DNA from: an uncultured Actinomycetes bacterium
GTDB taxonomy: Bacteria > Actinomycetota > Acidimicrobiia > Acidimicrobiales > RAAP-2
DNA length: 64,000 bases
Reading direction: 5' to 3'
Assembly (NCBI GenBank): GCA_903893745.1
Contig: CAITNF010000009.1
Coordinates: 1 to 64,000 of the forward strand
Made by a program: the position numbers and the translations under genes. The notes beneath the pieces were generated by a model. That model was not told the DNA's origin, searched no databases, and was given only the letters and a program-made list of their open reading frames with translations. Each line of letters opens with the position of its first letter. The first letter of the stretch is position 1. This document shows positions 27,224 through 38,748 of this stretch, in pieces.

Positions 27224-27901
27224 TCAGGCTTCGTGGAGCCCGCACTCTTCCTTTTCGAGTCCGGCCCATCGTCCCGATCGGCGGTCACCCGCGACGTCGG
27301 GTTTGGTCGTCACACTCGCGCAGCCAATCGAGGCGTAGCCCTCGGCCCAGAGGGGATGCTCGGGCAGGTCGTTCGCCCGGAGGTAGTAGGCAACGTCGTC
27401 GTCGCTCCACGTCGCGAGCGGATTTACCTTTACTAAGCCGAATTTTTCGTCCCAGACAAGGACTTTCATCGCGGCGCGCGAGGGCGCGTCGACTCGTTTG
27501 ACCGCACTAATCCAGGCCGCGCGACCCTGCACCGCCCGCTGCAGCGGAGCAACTTTGCGCAGCGCGCAGCAGCCCTCGGTGCCACAGTCGACACCACTCG
27601 CGTCGAGACCGGGGTTGGTCCTGGTCAAGTTCAGCGACCATCGCTGCTCAATCGCCCTCACAAATTCCAAGGTCTCGGGGAAGTGACCGCCGGTATCGAG
27701 AAAGACTATTTCCATGGCCGGGGCTACCTGGTTGATCATGTGCAGGAGGGCCAGGTCCTCAAAGGAGCAGGCCATCACCACGTCGTCGCCAAATCGTTCG
27801 ACCGTCCATCGCACCACGTCGAGGGGTGATCGACGTTCCATGTCATCGTTCACGAGCGCCAGCTCGTCAAGTAGTGCAGTTGTGGGGCTCATCAGGGGCA
27901 T
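27224..27901 (-). CDS. cysH: Phosphoadenylyl/adenylyl-sulfate reductase with incomplete Fe-S cysteine set
   Basis: Reduces activated sulfate (APS or PAPS) to sulfite. 225 residues; the nucleotide-binding motif is SFEDLALLH (46-54), and catalytic Cys220 lies in KEECGLHEA. [4Fe-4S] APS reductases carry CC...CxxC; here Cys111-Cys112 and Cys194 are present, but the last cysteine is replaced by Val197 (IGCASVTTKP, against IGCAPCTxKP in mycobacteria). One cluster ligand is therefore missing. It is divergent from cysDN, with no APS kinase seen in the window, so APS would be the expected substrate. Confidence 0.92.
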   Translation of the reverse strand: MPLMSPTTALLDELALVNDDMERRSPLDVVRWTVERFGDDVVMACSFEDLALLHMINQVAPAMEIVFLDTGGHFPETLEFVRAIEQRWSLNLTRTNPGLDASGVDCGTEGCCALRKVAPLQRAVQGRAAWISAVKRVDAPSRAAMKVLVWDEKFGLVKVNPLATWSDDDVAYYLRANDLPEHPLWAEGYASIGCASVTTKPDVAGDRRSGRWAGLEKEECGLHEA

Positions 27902-27930
27902 CTTGGTAAAAGCCTAACATTCTCTAGTGA

Positions 27931-27960
27931 AGAAGTAGACTAAACCACGAACCTACTTCT
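27931..27960. promoter_or_regulatory. cysD promoter with 8-bp inverted repeat
   Basis: AGAAGTAG (27931-27938) and CTACTTCT (27953-27960) are perfect inverted repeats separated by 14 bp, ending at the base before the cysD ATG. The left arm overlaps the plus-strand -10 box TAGACT (27936-27941). In RNA only part of the left arm would be transcribed, so a DNA operator is more likely than an attenuator. The opposite cysH -10 (TAGGCT, 27911-27916) is close by. Confidence 0.4.
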
Positions 27961-28881
27961 ATGACCTCAGCCCCCCTCCTCGCTCGAGCCACTGATCACC
28001 TTGACCTGCTCGAGTCGCACGCCATTTTCATCTTGCGCGAGGTAGTAGCGGAGTGTGAGCGGCCGGTGTTGCTCTTCTCGGGTGGCAAGGACTCCGCCGT
28101 GTTGTTGCACCTCGCGCGCAAGGCCTTCGCCCCTCAGTCGCTGCCCTTCCCAATTCTGCACATTGACACTGGCCAGAACTTTCCCGAGGTCCTGGCCTTT
28201 CGTGACGCGACGGTAGCCGCCATTGGTGGTCGACTCATTGTCGCCAGCGTGCAGCACTCAATTGACCAAGGACGCGTCGCCGACCCCGGCTTTTCGAAAT
28301 CACGCAACCGACTCCAGACCGTAACCCTGTTGGACGCGATCACCGAGCACGGTTTCGACGCGGCCTTCGGTGGCGCTCGACGTGACGAAGACAAGGCTCG
28401 CGCGAAGGAACGCATCTTGTCATTTCGTGACGGCTTTGGTCAGTGGGATCCTCGCCAACAGCGGCCCGAGCTCTGGCAGCTCTACCAGGGGAAGGTGAAC
28501 CCGGGTGAACATCTTCGAGCCTTCCCCCTATCGGACTGGACCGAGCTCGACATCTGGCAGTACATCGAACGCGAGCACATGGCGTTGCCCGAGATCTACT
28601 TTGCTCACGAACGAGACGTCATCTTTCGTGACCAAATGTGGCTGGCTGTTGGACCCTTCGTCGAGCCGCGTCCGGGAGAGAGCGTCGAGCGGCGAGTGAT
28701 TCGCTTTCGCACGGTGGGCGACGCCAACTGCACCGGAGCCGTTGACTCAACGGCGTCAACTCTGGCGCAAATTATTGACGAAATTTCGGTCGCCAACGTC
28801 TCCGAACGCGGGGCCACGCGCGCCGACGACCGGTTCAGCGAAACCGCAATGGAAGATCGTAAGCGCGAAGGCTACTTCTAA
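27961..28881 (+). CDS. cysD: Sulfate adenylyltransferase subunit 2
   Basis: Catalytic subunit making APS from ATP and sulfate. 306 residues. The PP-loop SGGKDSAVLLH is at 40-50, LHIDTGQNFPE near 65 and GGARRDEDKARAKER near 138; the C-terminus ends MEDRKREGYF as in other CysD proteins. Its TAA directly abuts the cysN ATG, so the two subunits are translationally coupled. It is divergent from cysH, giving a compact sulfate-to-sulfite module. Confidence 0.97.
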   Translation: MTSAPLLARATDHLDLLESHAIFILREVVAECERPVLLFSGGKDSAVLLHLARKAFAPQSLPFPILHIDTGQNFPEVLAFRDATVAAIGGRLIVASVQHSIDQGRVADPGFSKSRNRLQTVTLLDAITEHGFDAAFGGARRDEDKARAKERILSFRDGFGQWDPRQQRPELWQLYQGKVNPGEHLRAFPLSDWTELDIWQYIEREHMALPEIYFAHERDVIFRDQMWLAVGPFVEPRPGESVERRVIRFRTVGDANCTGAVDSTASTLAQIIDEISVANVSERGATRADDRFSETAMEDRKREGYF

Positions 28882-30138
28882 ATGGAGACCATCACGAAAG
28901 ATCTCTTGCGACTCGCGACCATTGGCTCAGTCGATGACGGAAAGTCCACTCTGATTGGTCGACTCTTGGTTGATACCCGTCAACTCTTTGACGATCAGCT
29001 CGACGCCGTCGCGGCGGCCTCGGAAAAACGCGGCGTGGGCGACCTCGACTTGAGTTTCGTCACCGACGGGCTGCGCGCCGAACGCGAACAGGGCATCACC
29101 ATTGACGTGGCTTACCGCTACGCCGCGACGCCCTCGAGAAAATTCATCATCGCGGACTGCCCCGGTCACGTGCAGTACACGCGCAACATGGCTACCGGCG
29201 CTTCCACCGCCGATCTCGCTCTCGTAGTCCTCGACGTCGCCCACGGACTGAAAGAACAGACCCGACGCCACCTCTGCATTGCCGCCCTTCTCGGCGTGAG
29301 CACCCTCGTCGTCGCGGTCAACAAGATGGACGCCGTGCAGTGGTCCGAGTCGGCGTTTCGAGGCGTGTTCGATGAGGTCCAAACCGTGGCACGCGAACTC
29401 GACTTTGCGGACGTCACCACGATTCCCGTGTGTGCCCTACTGGGTGACAACGTCGTCGAATCCTCAACGAATACGGCTTGGTACGAAGGGCCCACGGTCC
29501 TCGAGGCGTTGGAGTCGTCGCAAGCGGGCGCGTGGACGACCTCGCGCCAAGGCGCTCGACTCGCGATTCAGTGGGTACTGCGCCAGCCCGGTGGTGGTCG
29601 CACCTACGCCGGCATGGTCAACGGCGACGTCGTGCGGATTGGTGACGTCGTCACGTTGCTACCGGCCCTCGTGACGACCACCATCACCTCGATCAGCGTG
29701 GGTGGTGCCCCCGTGCTCGAGGCCGGGGTTGGACTTTCCATTGACGTCGCGCTGGCGCACGAGACGGACGCGGGGCGGGGCGACCTGCTCGCCAGTTCGC
29801 CACTGCCCACCGTGACGCGCGACCTCGACGCCACCATCTGTTGGTTCGGTGACGCGCCACTACGAAGTGGCCAACGACTGCGGCTCAAGCACACCACCAA
29901 AACCACCCCAGTGAAAATCGTCTCGCTCAACGGTGTCGTGGACATCGCGACGCTACGCATTGAGCCAACTGAGCAGTTCGAGACCAACGAGATTGGTCTC
30001 GTCACCTTGCAAACGGCGGACTACCTCGTGGTCGATGACTACCGCGAGAATCGGGTGACGGGAAGTTTTGTGCTGATTGACGAAGTTACCAACGCCACCG
30101 TGGCGGCCGGCATGGTGGGGCGAGCCGCGTTTCTCTAA
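28882..30138 (+). CDS. cysN: Sulfate adenylyltransferase subunit 1 (GTPase)
   Basis: Regulatory GTPase that drives APS formation, 418 residues. G1 is GSVDDGKST (15-23), the switch I region GITIDVAYRYAAT (near 72), G3 DCPGHVQYTRNMATGA (near 93) and G4 NKMD (near 149), followed by two EF-Tu-like beta-barrel domains. No C-terminal APS kinase (CysC) domain is fused, unlike mycobacterial CysNC. The last 4 bases overlap the convergent membrane-protein gene. Confidence 0.97.
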   Translation: METITKDLLRLATIGSVDDGKSTLIGRLLVDTRQLFDDQLDAVAAASEKRGVGDLDLSFVTDGLRAEREQGITIDVAYRYAATPSRKFIIADCPGHVQYTRNMATGASTADLALVVLDVAHGLKEQTRRHLCIAALLGVSTLVVAVNKMDAVQWSESAFRGVFDEVQTVARELDFADVTTIPVCALLGDNVVESSTNTAWYEGPTVLEALESSQAGAWTTSRQGARLAIQWVLRQPGGGRTYAGMVNGDVVRIGDVVTLLPALVTTTITSISVGGAPVLEAGVGLSIDVALAHETDAGRGDLLASSPLPTVTRDLDATICWFGDAPLRSGQRLRLKHTTKTTPVKIVSLNGVVDIATLRIEPTEQFETNEIGLVTLQTADYLVVDDYRENRVTGSFVLIDEVTNATVAAGMVGRAAFL

Positions 30139-30587
30139 AACTGCACAATCATCGCGACGAGCGCGAGAGCAATGAGCACCAGCAAAACATCAATTGAACG
30201 AAGTAATTGACGACCCCGTTCGGGCGACGCCACTGCGTCGTGGCGAATTGCTTCAGCTACTACCCGCTCGAGCGGCAGAGTTCGCGCTTCGAGGTGACCC
30301 GACGCGGCGAGGTAGCAGGCAATGCCGATCCCGACCCACGATTTCGTGAGTGATACGGCACTGTCGCCGGTCAGCGAGAGCACCAGACCAGTAATCGGCA
30401 AGAGGTGCATCGTGCGAGCCGCCCAGTTCCGGCGCCCCGAAAATCGAGCCTGCTGGGTCGCCGCCGGCGCCCCTCGCATGATCTGTTGGGCGGCCATACG
30501 CATCGCCACAAAGACCACGACCGTGCCCACCGCCGCGAGTACGTGAATCAAAAAGACAACGTCGTAGCCAACGGAGGTCGCAATCAT
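30135..30587 (-). CDS. Small four-helix membrane protein (DUF2269-like)
   Basis: 150 residues with about four hydrophobic segments: 7-27, 62-78, 85-100 and 130-149. The N-terminal FLIHVLAAVGTVVVFVAMR and the RNWAARTMHLLPITGLVL segment suggest the DUF2269/CopD-like group, whose members have no settled function. Its start overlaps the meaB stop (ATGA), so it is transcribed with meaB. No enzymatic motif is seen. Confidence 0.65.
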   Translation of the reverse strand: MIATSVGYDVVFLIHVLAAVGTVVVFVAMRMAAQQIMRGAPAATQQARFSGRRNWAARTMHLLPITGLVLSLTGDSAVSLTKSWVGIGIACYLAASGHLEARTLPLERVVAEAIRHDAVASPERGRQLLRSIDVLLVLIALALVAMIVQF

Positions 30588-31546
30588 GACTCTGACAGTA
30601 ACGTATCGGCCGCTCGGTAGGGATCGGTCTGATCAGCCAGGAGTTGCGCAATTTGCGCGTCATAGGCTTGGCCCGCCGATACCGCCCCGATCTGAGCTCG
30701 AAGGGTTGCCGCTAATACTTGGTCAAAGTTCGCTCGAGTCCTCTGACGTACTCGAGCCTCGCGTCGCGCACCCGCAAAGAACCGGCGGTGGTCGCTAATC
30801 GCGCTCCAGAGTTCCTCCGTGCCCACGCCGTCACTCGCCACCGTCTCGATGATGACGGGGCGCCAGTCATGAGTGCCACCTAGGTCGAGCATCTGTTCGA
30901 GGTCGCGTCGAGTCTCTCGCACGCCGGTACGATCGGCCTTGTTGATGACGAAGATGTCAGCGACCTCGAGCAGTCCCGCCTTGTTGGCCTGCATGGCGTC
31001 GCCCCAACCCGGATTCGTCACCACCACGGTGGTGTCGGCCGCTGACGCAATGTCGACCTCCATCTGTCCAACTCCCACGGTTTCGACGAGCGCCAACGTA
31101 AAGTTCGCCGCACCGAGCACCCGCAGTGCGTCGGGTACCGCGAGCGAGAGTCCACCCAGGTGTCCCCGAGTCGCCATCGAGCGAATAAAGACGTGCTCGT
31201 CGGTCGCGTGGTCCTGCATCCGAATACGGTCACCCAGAATTGCTCCACCAGTGAAGGGCGAGCTCGGATCCACGCACAGAATTCCCACCTGATCAAAGGC
31301 GCCGTCACCGTCGAACGATCCGTGCGACAGTGCGGTCGTAATCAATCGATCGGTCAAGGTGGACTTACCCGCGCCCGGCGGACCAGTGATGCCCACGACG
31401 TACGGGGCGGGCTTGGCGTAGACCAGCGACGCGGTCGTGCGGTGACGCGGGCTTTCGGATTCGACGTAGGTCAACAGGCGCGCCAGCGCGGTGCGCGACC
31501 CACCTTGGGCCAACGCCAACAGGTCGGCTGGTTCGCGCTCAATCAC
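30584..31546 (-). CDS. meaB: Methylmalonyl-CoA mutase-associated GTPase MeaB (ArgK family)
   Basis: G3E-family GTPase that protects and reloads B12-dependent methylmalonyl-CoA mutase. 320 residues; the P-loop GPPGAGKST is at 55-63, DPSSPFTGGAILGDRIRM near 93, ETVGVGQMEVDI near 155 and the base-recognition NKAD near 200. The C-terminal helix is the family dimerisation arm. The mutase genes are not in this window. It overlaps murA by 4 bases on its 5' side and the DUF2269-like gene on its 3' side. Confidence 0.95.
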   Translation of the reverse strand: MIEREPADLLALAQGGSRTALARLLTYVESESPRHRTTASLVYAKPAPYVVGITGPPGAGKSTLTDRLITTALSHGSFDGDGAFDQVGILCVDPSSPFTGGAILGDRIRMQDHATDEHVFIRSMATRGHLGGLSLAVPDALRVLGAANFTLALVETVGVGQMEVDIASAADTTVVVTNPGWGDAMQANKAGLLEVADIFVINKADRTGVRETRRDLEQMLDLGGTHDWRPVIIETVASDGVGTEELWSAISDHRRFFAGARREARVRQRTRANFDQVLAATLRAQIGAVSAGQAYDAQIAQLLADQTDPYRAADTLLSES

Positions 31547-32808
31547 GACAGCCGCTCCACCTGGGCGCCTAAGTGACCCAGACGTCCCACGAAATCGTCG
31601 TAGCCCCGATCAACGTGTTCGAGCCCACTGATCGTGGTCACACCATCAGCCACGAGGCCGGCCAGCGTCAGGGCTGCGGCGGCACGAATATCGGTGGCAC
31701 GCACCGAAGTTCCGACGAGTCGATCAACGCCTCGGATCATCGCGTGGTGACCCTCGGTCGTAATGCTCGCGCCTAGGCGCACCAGTTCGTCCACGTAGCG
31801 AAAGCGTCCCACGAAGAGATTCTCCGTCACCACTGAAACGCCGTCGGCCACACTCAACATCGCGGTTAACAGGGGCTTGTAGTCCGTTGCGACTCCGGGA
31901 TACGGCAGGGTGGCCACGTCGCAGGCTCGCAGGCGCTGGGGCGCGCGCACGCACAGACCCGGTCCCCGGTCGTCGACTACGCCACCCATGGCGGTGAGCT
32001 TGCGAAGCAGCATCTCCATATGGTCAGGACGCGCGTCGGTGACGCGCACTTCGCCACCGGTAATCAGACCCGCCGCGAGGTACGTCGCACTCACGACGCG
32101 GTCCGTAATTACTTCGTGTTCAACCGGCTGGAGCGACGCGACGCCATCAATCGTTAAACGCGACGTGCCCAGACCTTCAATTCGCGCGCCCATCGCGACG
32201 AGTTGGCGGCCCAGGTCTTCGACTTCGGGTTCGCGTGCGGCGTTGTCGATAACTGAACGACCTTCGGCCAACACCGCCGCCATCAGGAGGTTGTCCGTGG
32301 CGGTGTGACTCGGATACTCGAGCGTCATGCGCGTCGCCGCCAGGCGAGGTCGCGACACCGAAGCGTGAATGGAGAGTCGTTCGTTGGTGAACACTGCCCC
32401 CATGGCCGAGAGACCATCGGTATGAAAGTTGATGGGTCGCTGACCAAAATCATCGCCACCCGGTAGCGCCATGTGGGCTTCACCACAACGCGCCAGTAGT
32501 GGACCGAGTACCACAATGGACGCGCGCATCGCTTCAAAGAGGTGCGCTGGTGCTACGGGCTGCAGGTCGGTCGCGTCGGGTACCTCGATGGTCAGTTCGT
32601 GATCGCGAGCTCGACTCACCGAACAGCCCAGGGCCTCCAGGAGCGCACACATGGTGGCCACGTCAGTAATGGCGGGCACGTTCGTAAGTCGATGAGTTCC
32701 CGTCGCCAGTAGACAGGCCGCCATCTCCTTAAGAACCGCGTTCTTCGCTCCGAAGGCCTGTACCTCGCCCGAGAGGGGTCCAGCGGGCTTTACGACGAGA
32801 GAACTCAC
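31543..32808 (-). CDS. murA: UDP-N-acetylglucosamine 1-carboxyvinyltransferase, Asp-type active site
   Basis: First committed step of peptidoglycan synthesis: transfers enolpyruvate from PEP to UDP-GlcNAc. 421 residues from GTG 32808, which aligns with the N-terminus of other MurA proteins and gives Lys22-Asn23 in GAKNAV. The active-site loop reads LPGGDDFGQRP, so the usual nucleophilic cysteine (Cys115 in E. coli) is Asp119. This substitution in M. tuberculosis and Chlamydia MurA causes fosfomycin insensitivity. TDIRAAAALTLAGL carries the conserved Arg. An upstream GTG at 32835 is possible but less likely. Confidence 0.95.
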   Translation of the reverse strand: MSSLVVKPAGPLSGEVQAFGAKNAVLKEMAACLLATGTHRLTNVPAITDVATMCALLEALGCSVSRARDHELTIEVPDATDLQPVAPAHLFEAMRASIVVLGPLLARCGEAHMALPGGDDFGQRPINFHTDGLSAMGAVFTNERLSIHASVSRPRLAATRMTLEYPSHTATDNLLMAAVLAEGRSVIDNAAREPEVEDLGRQLVAMGARIEGLGTSRLTIDGVASLQPVEHEVITDRVVSATYLAAGLITGGEVRVTDARPDHMEMLLRKLTAMGGVVDDRGPGLCVRAPQRLRACDVATLPYPGVATDYKPLLTAMLSVADGVSVVTENLFVGRFRYVDELVRLGASITTEGHHAMIRGVDRLVGTSVRATDIRAAAALTLAGLVADGVTTISGLEHVDRGYDDFVGRLGHLGAQVERLS

Positions 32809-32814
32809 TTCATT

Positions 32815-32820
32815 AGTATT
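32815..32820 (-). promoter_or_regulatory. -10 box, probable leaderless promoter of murA
   Basis: AATACT on the minus strand, then 6 nt, then GTG 32808; the same hexamer and spacing occur before the DUF2156 gene. It also lies within the alternative longer murA frame, which argues for the shorter start. Confidence 0.4.
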
Positions 32821-32875
32821 GCCGTTTACGCCCACGGGGTCGGGCGTTAGCCCGGACCAGCACGGATTACTGCAC

Positions 32876-32881
32876 TACGAT
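32876..32881 (+). promoter_or_regulatory. -10 box, probable leaderless promoter of glpX
   Basis: TACGAT followed by 7 nt and ATG 32889, without a ribosome-binding site. It is divergent from the murA promoter. Confidence 0.45.
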
Positions 32882-32888
32882 TCGGGTG

Positions 32889-33878
32889 ATGCAGCCGCCC
32901 AGTCAACCCGACCGCAACATCGCTCTCGAGCTCATTCGCGTCACCGAAGCGGCCGCTATTGCCGCCGCTCGCTGGGCCGGACGCGGTGACAAGATGGCTG
33001 CCGATGGCGCGGCCGTCGACGCCATGCGCATCGTCCTGGGCGCCGTCGAAATGGACGGCATTGTCGTCATTGGCGAGGGTGAGAAGGACGAAGCGCCCAT
33101 GCTCTATAACGGTGAGCTCATTGGCAACGGTCGCCCTCCCCAGGTTGACGTGGCCGTTGACCCCATCGACGGCACGACCCTGACCGCTATGGGGCGAAAT
33201 GGCGCTATTTCGGTTATTGCTCTCTCCGATAAGGGCTCGATGTTTAACCCGGGGCCGGTGGTCTACATGAAGAAGGTCGCCGTGGGCCCGCGAGGCCGTG
33301 GCGCGGTCGATATCAACGCTTCAGCCACCGACAACCTGAAGGAGCTGGCCCTGCGGCTCAAAAAGCCGGTACAAGAGCTCGGGGTAGTTATTCTCGACCG
33401 TCCTCGACACGACGACTTAGTCGCTGAAGTTCGCGAAGCGGGAGCGCGGGTGCTGTCGATCACCGATGGTGACGTCGCCGGGGCGATTGCGACGGGTTGG
33501 CCCAACTCGGGTGCCGACGTCCTCTTTGGCATTGGCGGCACTCCAGAAGGCGTCATCGCCGCCGCCGCGCTAAAGGGGCTCGGTGGCGAGATCCAAGGTG
33601 TGCTCTATCCACGCAACGACGCCGAGCGAGTTGCTAGCGAAGCGCTCGGGTACGACTTCACGAGGGTCCTCCACACGAATGACCTGGTAGCAGGCGATAA
33701 CTGCTTCTTCGCGGCGACCGCGATCACTGACGGCGACTTCTTGCGAGGGGTTCGATTTCACGACTTTGGCGCCACCACCCAGTCTCTCGTGGTTCGTAGT
33801 CAATCGGGAACGGTGCGCACAATCGAAACTTTCCATCGTCACGACAAACTCCAAGAGTTCACCACCGCTGGTTTTTAA
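32889..33878 (+). CDS. glpX: Class II fructose-1,6-bisphosphatase
   Basis: Gluconeogenic enzyme removing the 1-phosphate of fructose 1,6-bisphosphate. 329 residues. Metal/phosphate motifs are IGEGEKDEAPML (61-72) and DPIDGTTLTA (91-100); DVLFGIGGTPEGVIAA lies near 216. It is the only FBPase type in most actinobacteria. ATG 32889 is chosen over GTG 32886 because a TACGAT box lies 7 nt before it. The next gene, a CBS protein, has its own promoter. Confidence 0.97.
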   Translation: MQPPSQPDRNIALELIRVTEAAAIAAARWAGRGDKMAADGAAVDAMRIVLGAVEMDGIVVIGEGEKDEAPMLYNGELIGNGRPPQVDVAVDPIDGTTLTAMGRNGAISVIALSDKGSMFNPGPVVYMKKVAVGPRGRGAVDINASATDNLKELALRLKKPVQELGVVILDRPRHDDLVAEVREAGARVLSITDGDVAGAIATGWPNSGADVLFGIGGTPEGVIAAAALKGLGGEIQGVLYPRNDAERVASEALGYDFTRVLHTNDLVAGDNCFFAATAITDGDFLRGVRFHDFGATTQSLVVRSQSGTVRTIETFHRHDKLQEFTTAGF

Positions 33879-33916
33879 GAATTTCGCGCACCAGTACGCG
33901 CCGATGGCGAAAGGTC

Positions 33917-33922
33917 TAGTCT
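33917..33922 (+). promoter_or_regulatory. -10 box upstream of the CBS-domain gene
   Basis: TAGTCT, 54 nt before ATG 33977. The gene has a GGAGGTGGGCC ribosome-binding site, so this one has a normal leader. Confidence 0.35.
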
Positions 33923-33976
33923 GCGCGTAAGAGCCGTTTGACTCTGTGCCACGTGCACTCGATACGGAGGTGGGCC

Positions 33977-34408
33977 ATGTACGTCACTGAACTTCTCGCC
34001 AGCAAGGGTCACGACGTGGCCACGATTTCCAAGGAACGCTCGGTCGCCGATGCGGTGGCAATTTTGAAAGAACACGCTATTGGCGCTCTGGTGGTCACCG
34101 GAGCAAACGCCCCACTCGTCGGCATCATCAGCGAGCGCGACGTTGTGCGAGCCCTCGCGATTCACGCGGACCAGGCGCTCACTTTGCGAGTCAGCGACCT
34201 CATGACCGCCGACGTGACGACCTGTGGACTGAGCACCACGGTGACCGAGCTCATGGGCCTCATGACCGCGCAGCGTGTTCGCCACATTCCCGTCGTCGAC
34301 GAGTCGCAGTTAGTGGGCATGGTATCCATTGGTGACGTGGTGAAGGCTCGGCTCCAGGAGCTCGAGCACGACAAGCAAGAACTACTGGAGTACGTTCAAG
34401 CTCGTTAA
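33977..34408 (+). CDS. Two-CBS-domain protein
   Basis: 143 residues forming one Bateman module: CBS1 about 5-65 (AIGALVVTGANAPLVGIISERD) and CBS2 about 75-130 (RHIPVVDESQLVGMVSIGDVV), plus a short C-terminal helix. Such proteins bind adenosyl ligands and may sense energy or SAM. ATG 33977 is set by GGAGG just upstream; the longer frame to 33938 has no such site. It converges on atpC with only 5 bp between stop codons. Partner unknown. Confidence 0.88.
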   Translation: MYVTELLASKGHDVATISKERSVADAVAILKEHAIGALVVTGANAPLVGIISERDVVRALAIHADQALTLRVSDLMTADVTTCGLSTTVTELMGLMTAQRVRHIPVVDESQLVGMVSIGDVVKARLQELEHDKQELLEYVQAR

Positions 34409-34413
34409 GTTCG

Positions 34414-34845
34414 TTACTTGGTGGCGGCGCGCAGGCGCAGCTCCGCGCGCTCCAGTTCAGCGGTCGCTTCGGCGTGCGCGGCACTCTCGCCCGACTCACC
34501 ACGGCCCTCGTGAGCAATCGCTGCTTCGGCCCGCTCCTTCGCCGTTTGGGCCCGCGATACGTCAATGTCGCTCGTGCGCTCGGCGACCCCGGCCAGCACC
34601 GTGGCGAGGGTCACGCCTTCGGAACCTTCGGGGCCCACTTGAAAGTAGCCACCGTGCACCGCGAAGGCCAGTTCGCCCTCGCCGGTCTGCACGCGAACCA
34701 CCCCGGGCACAATGTCGCCCACCGTGGACGTGTGCTGAGGCAGAATCGTGAACTCACCATCGGAGGACCGCGCGATCAGTGACGACGCCTCTCCCACCCA
34801 TAGCGCCGCCTCGGGCGTCACAATCTCAACCTTCAACGTCGCCAC
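34414..34845 (-). CDS. atpC: F1Fo ATP synthase subunit epsilon
   Basis: Central-stalk subunit that couples rotation and inhibits ATP hydrolysis. 143 residues: the N-terminal beta-sandwich (KVEIVTPEAALWVGEASSLIARSS region, about 1-85) and the C-terminal two-helix arm (about 90-140, alanine- and glutamate-rich). Last gene of the atp operon, 3 bp after atpD. Confidence 0.96.
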   Translation of the reverse strand: MATLKVEIVTPEAALWVGEASSLIARSSDGEFTILPQHTSTVGDIVPGVVRVQTGEGELAFAVHGGYFQVGPEGSEGVTLATVLAGVAERTSDIDVSRAQTAKERAEAAIAHEGRGESGESAAHAEATAELERAELRLRAATK

Positions 34846-34848
34846 GGT

Positions 34849-37183
<2,335 letters not shown>

Positions 37184-37215
37184 CGTCCCTCCTTCCTCGC
37201 TCGATCCGTCGTTAT

Positions 37216-38736
37216 CTAATTAGTCGTGGAAAAGCCGTCAACGAAACTGCGCAGCGCGGCGTCAATCTTGTCCGTGTCGGGCAACGTGCCCGCGGTACGA
37301 ATCTGTTCCAACAGATCGGCGTGCTTTGCGCGCAAATTGGTCAACAGCTCTGCTTCGAATCGACGCACGTCACCAACGGGTACCGTGTCCAACCATCCCT
37401 TGGTGCCCGCGTAGATAATGATGACCTGCTCTTCAACGGGTACCGGCGCGTTCAGACCCTGCTTCAGCAGTTCGGTCAGGCGATACCCACGGTCGAGCTG
37501 TTGCTGTGACGACTTGTCGAGTTCCGAACCAAACGTCGCGAACGACTCCAGGTCGCGAAACTGCGCGAGGTCAATCTTGAGCGTTCCCGCTACCGACTTC
37601 ATAGCCTTAATCTGCGCGGCACCACCGACTCGCGACACCGAGTTACCCACGTTGATCGCGGGGCGCACGCCCGAGTAGAAGAGGTCTGATTCGAGAAAGA
37701 CCTGACCGTCGGTAATCGAAATCACGTTGGTCGGGATGTAGGCCGAGATGTCACCGGCCTTCGTCTCGATGATCGGCAGCGCCGTCAGCGAGCCACCACC
37801 GAGGTCGTCGCTCAACTTCGCGGCACGCTCGAGTAGACGACTGTGCAAGTAGAAGACGTCACCGGGGTACGCCTCACGGCCCGGTGGGCGGCGCAGCAAG
37901 AGCGAAATCTGGCGGTAGGCCTCGGCCTGCTTGGAGAGGTCGTCGTAGACCACCAGGGCGTGTTCGCCGCTGTCCATCCACTCCTGGCCAATGGCGCAGC
38001 CGGCGTAGGGGGCGAGGAACTTGAACGGTGCGGGGTCGCCCGCGGACGCGACGACCACCACGGTGTACGCCATGGCGCCAAAGTCCTCGAGGGTCTTTAC
38101 CGTCTGGGCGACTGATGAATTCTTCTGACCAATTGCGACGTAGATGCACTTCACGCCTTGGCCCTTTTGGTTCAAGATCGTGTCAATTGCGACGGTGGTC
38201 TTACCGGTCTTGCGGTCCCCAATGATGAGTTCGCGCTGTCCTCGACCAATAGGGGTCATGGCGTCGATGGCTTTGATACCCGTCTGAAGTGGCTCACCCA
38301 CTGGCTGACGGCCAATAATTCCCGGAGCCTGCACTTCCATTCGACGAGACTTCGCGTTCGCGAGAGGACCCTTGCCGTCAATTGGCTCACCCAGGGCGTT
38401 CACCACGCGGCCCAGCAGGGCGTCACCGACGGGCATCGAAAGGATTCGCCCCGTCGCTCGCACGACTTGCTCTTCTTCAATGGTGTCAACTGCTCCGAGC
38501 ACCACCGCACCGATGGTCTCTTCGTCCAAGTTCATGGCGAGACCTAGCGTGCCGTCTTGAAACTCCAGCAACTCGTTGACCTTGGCCGATGGCAGACCCG
38601 ACACGCGGGCGATACCGTCGCCGACCTCGACCACGCGACCCACTTGCTCCGCGCCAACCGACGCGTTGAACTCGCTGACGTGCTTTCGCAGGGCTTCGGT
38701 AATTTCGTTTGCACTAATGGTGAGCTCAGTCATCAC
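37216..38736 (-). CDS. atpA: F1Fo ATP synthase subunit alpha
   Basis: Non-catalytic nucleotide-binding subunit, 506 residues. P-loop GDRKTGKTT near 170, the arginine-finger segment [18 protein letters not shown] near 370, and the N-terminal [16 protein letters not shown] that binds the delta subunit. Spacing to neighbours is 12-32 bp. Confidence 0.98.
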   Translation of the reverse strand: MMTELTISANEITEALRKHVSEFNASVGAEQVGRVVEVGDGIARVSGLPSAKVNELLEFQDGTLGLAMNLDEETIGAVVLGAVDTIEEEQVVRATGRILSMPVGDALLGRVVNALGEPIDGKGPLANAKSRRMEVQAPGIIGRQPVGEPLQTGIKAIDAMTPIGRGQRELIIGDRKTGKTTVAIDTILNQKGQGVKCIYVAIGQKNSSVAQTVKTLEDFGAMAYTVVVVASAGDPAPFKFLAPYAGCAIGQEWMDSGEHALVVYDDLSKQAEAYRQISLLLRRPPGREAYPGDVFYLHSRLLERAAKLSDDLGGGSLTALPIIETKAGDISAYIPTNVISITDGQVFLESDLFYSGVRPAINVGNSVSRVGGAAQIKAMKSVAGTLKIDLAQFRDLESFATFGSELDKSSQQQLDRGYRLTELLKQGLNAPVPVEEQVIIIYAGTKGWLDTVPVGDVRRFEAELLTNLRAKHADLLEQIRTAGTLPDTDKIDAALRSFVDGFSTTN

Positions 38737-38748
38737 AGTTTCCTTCTC

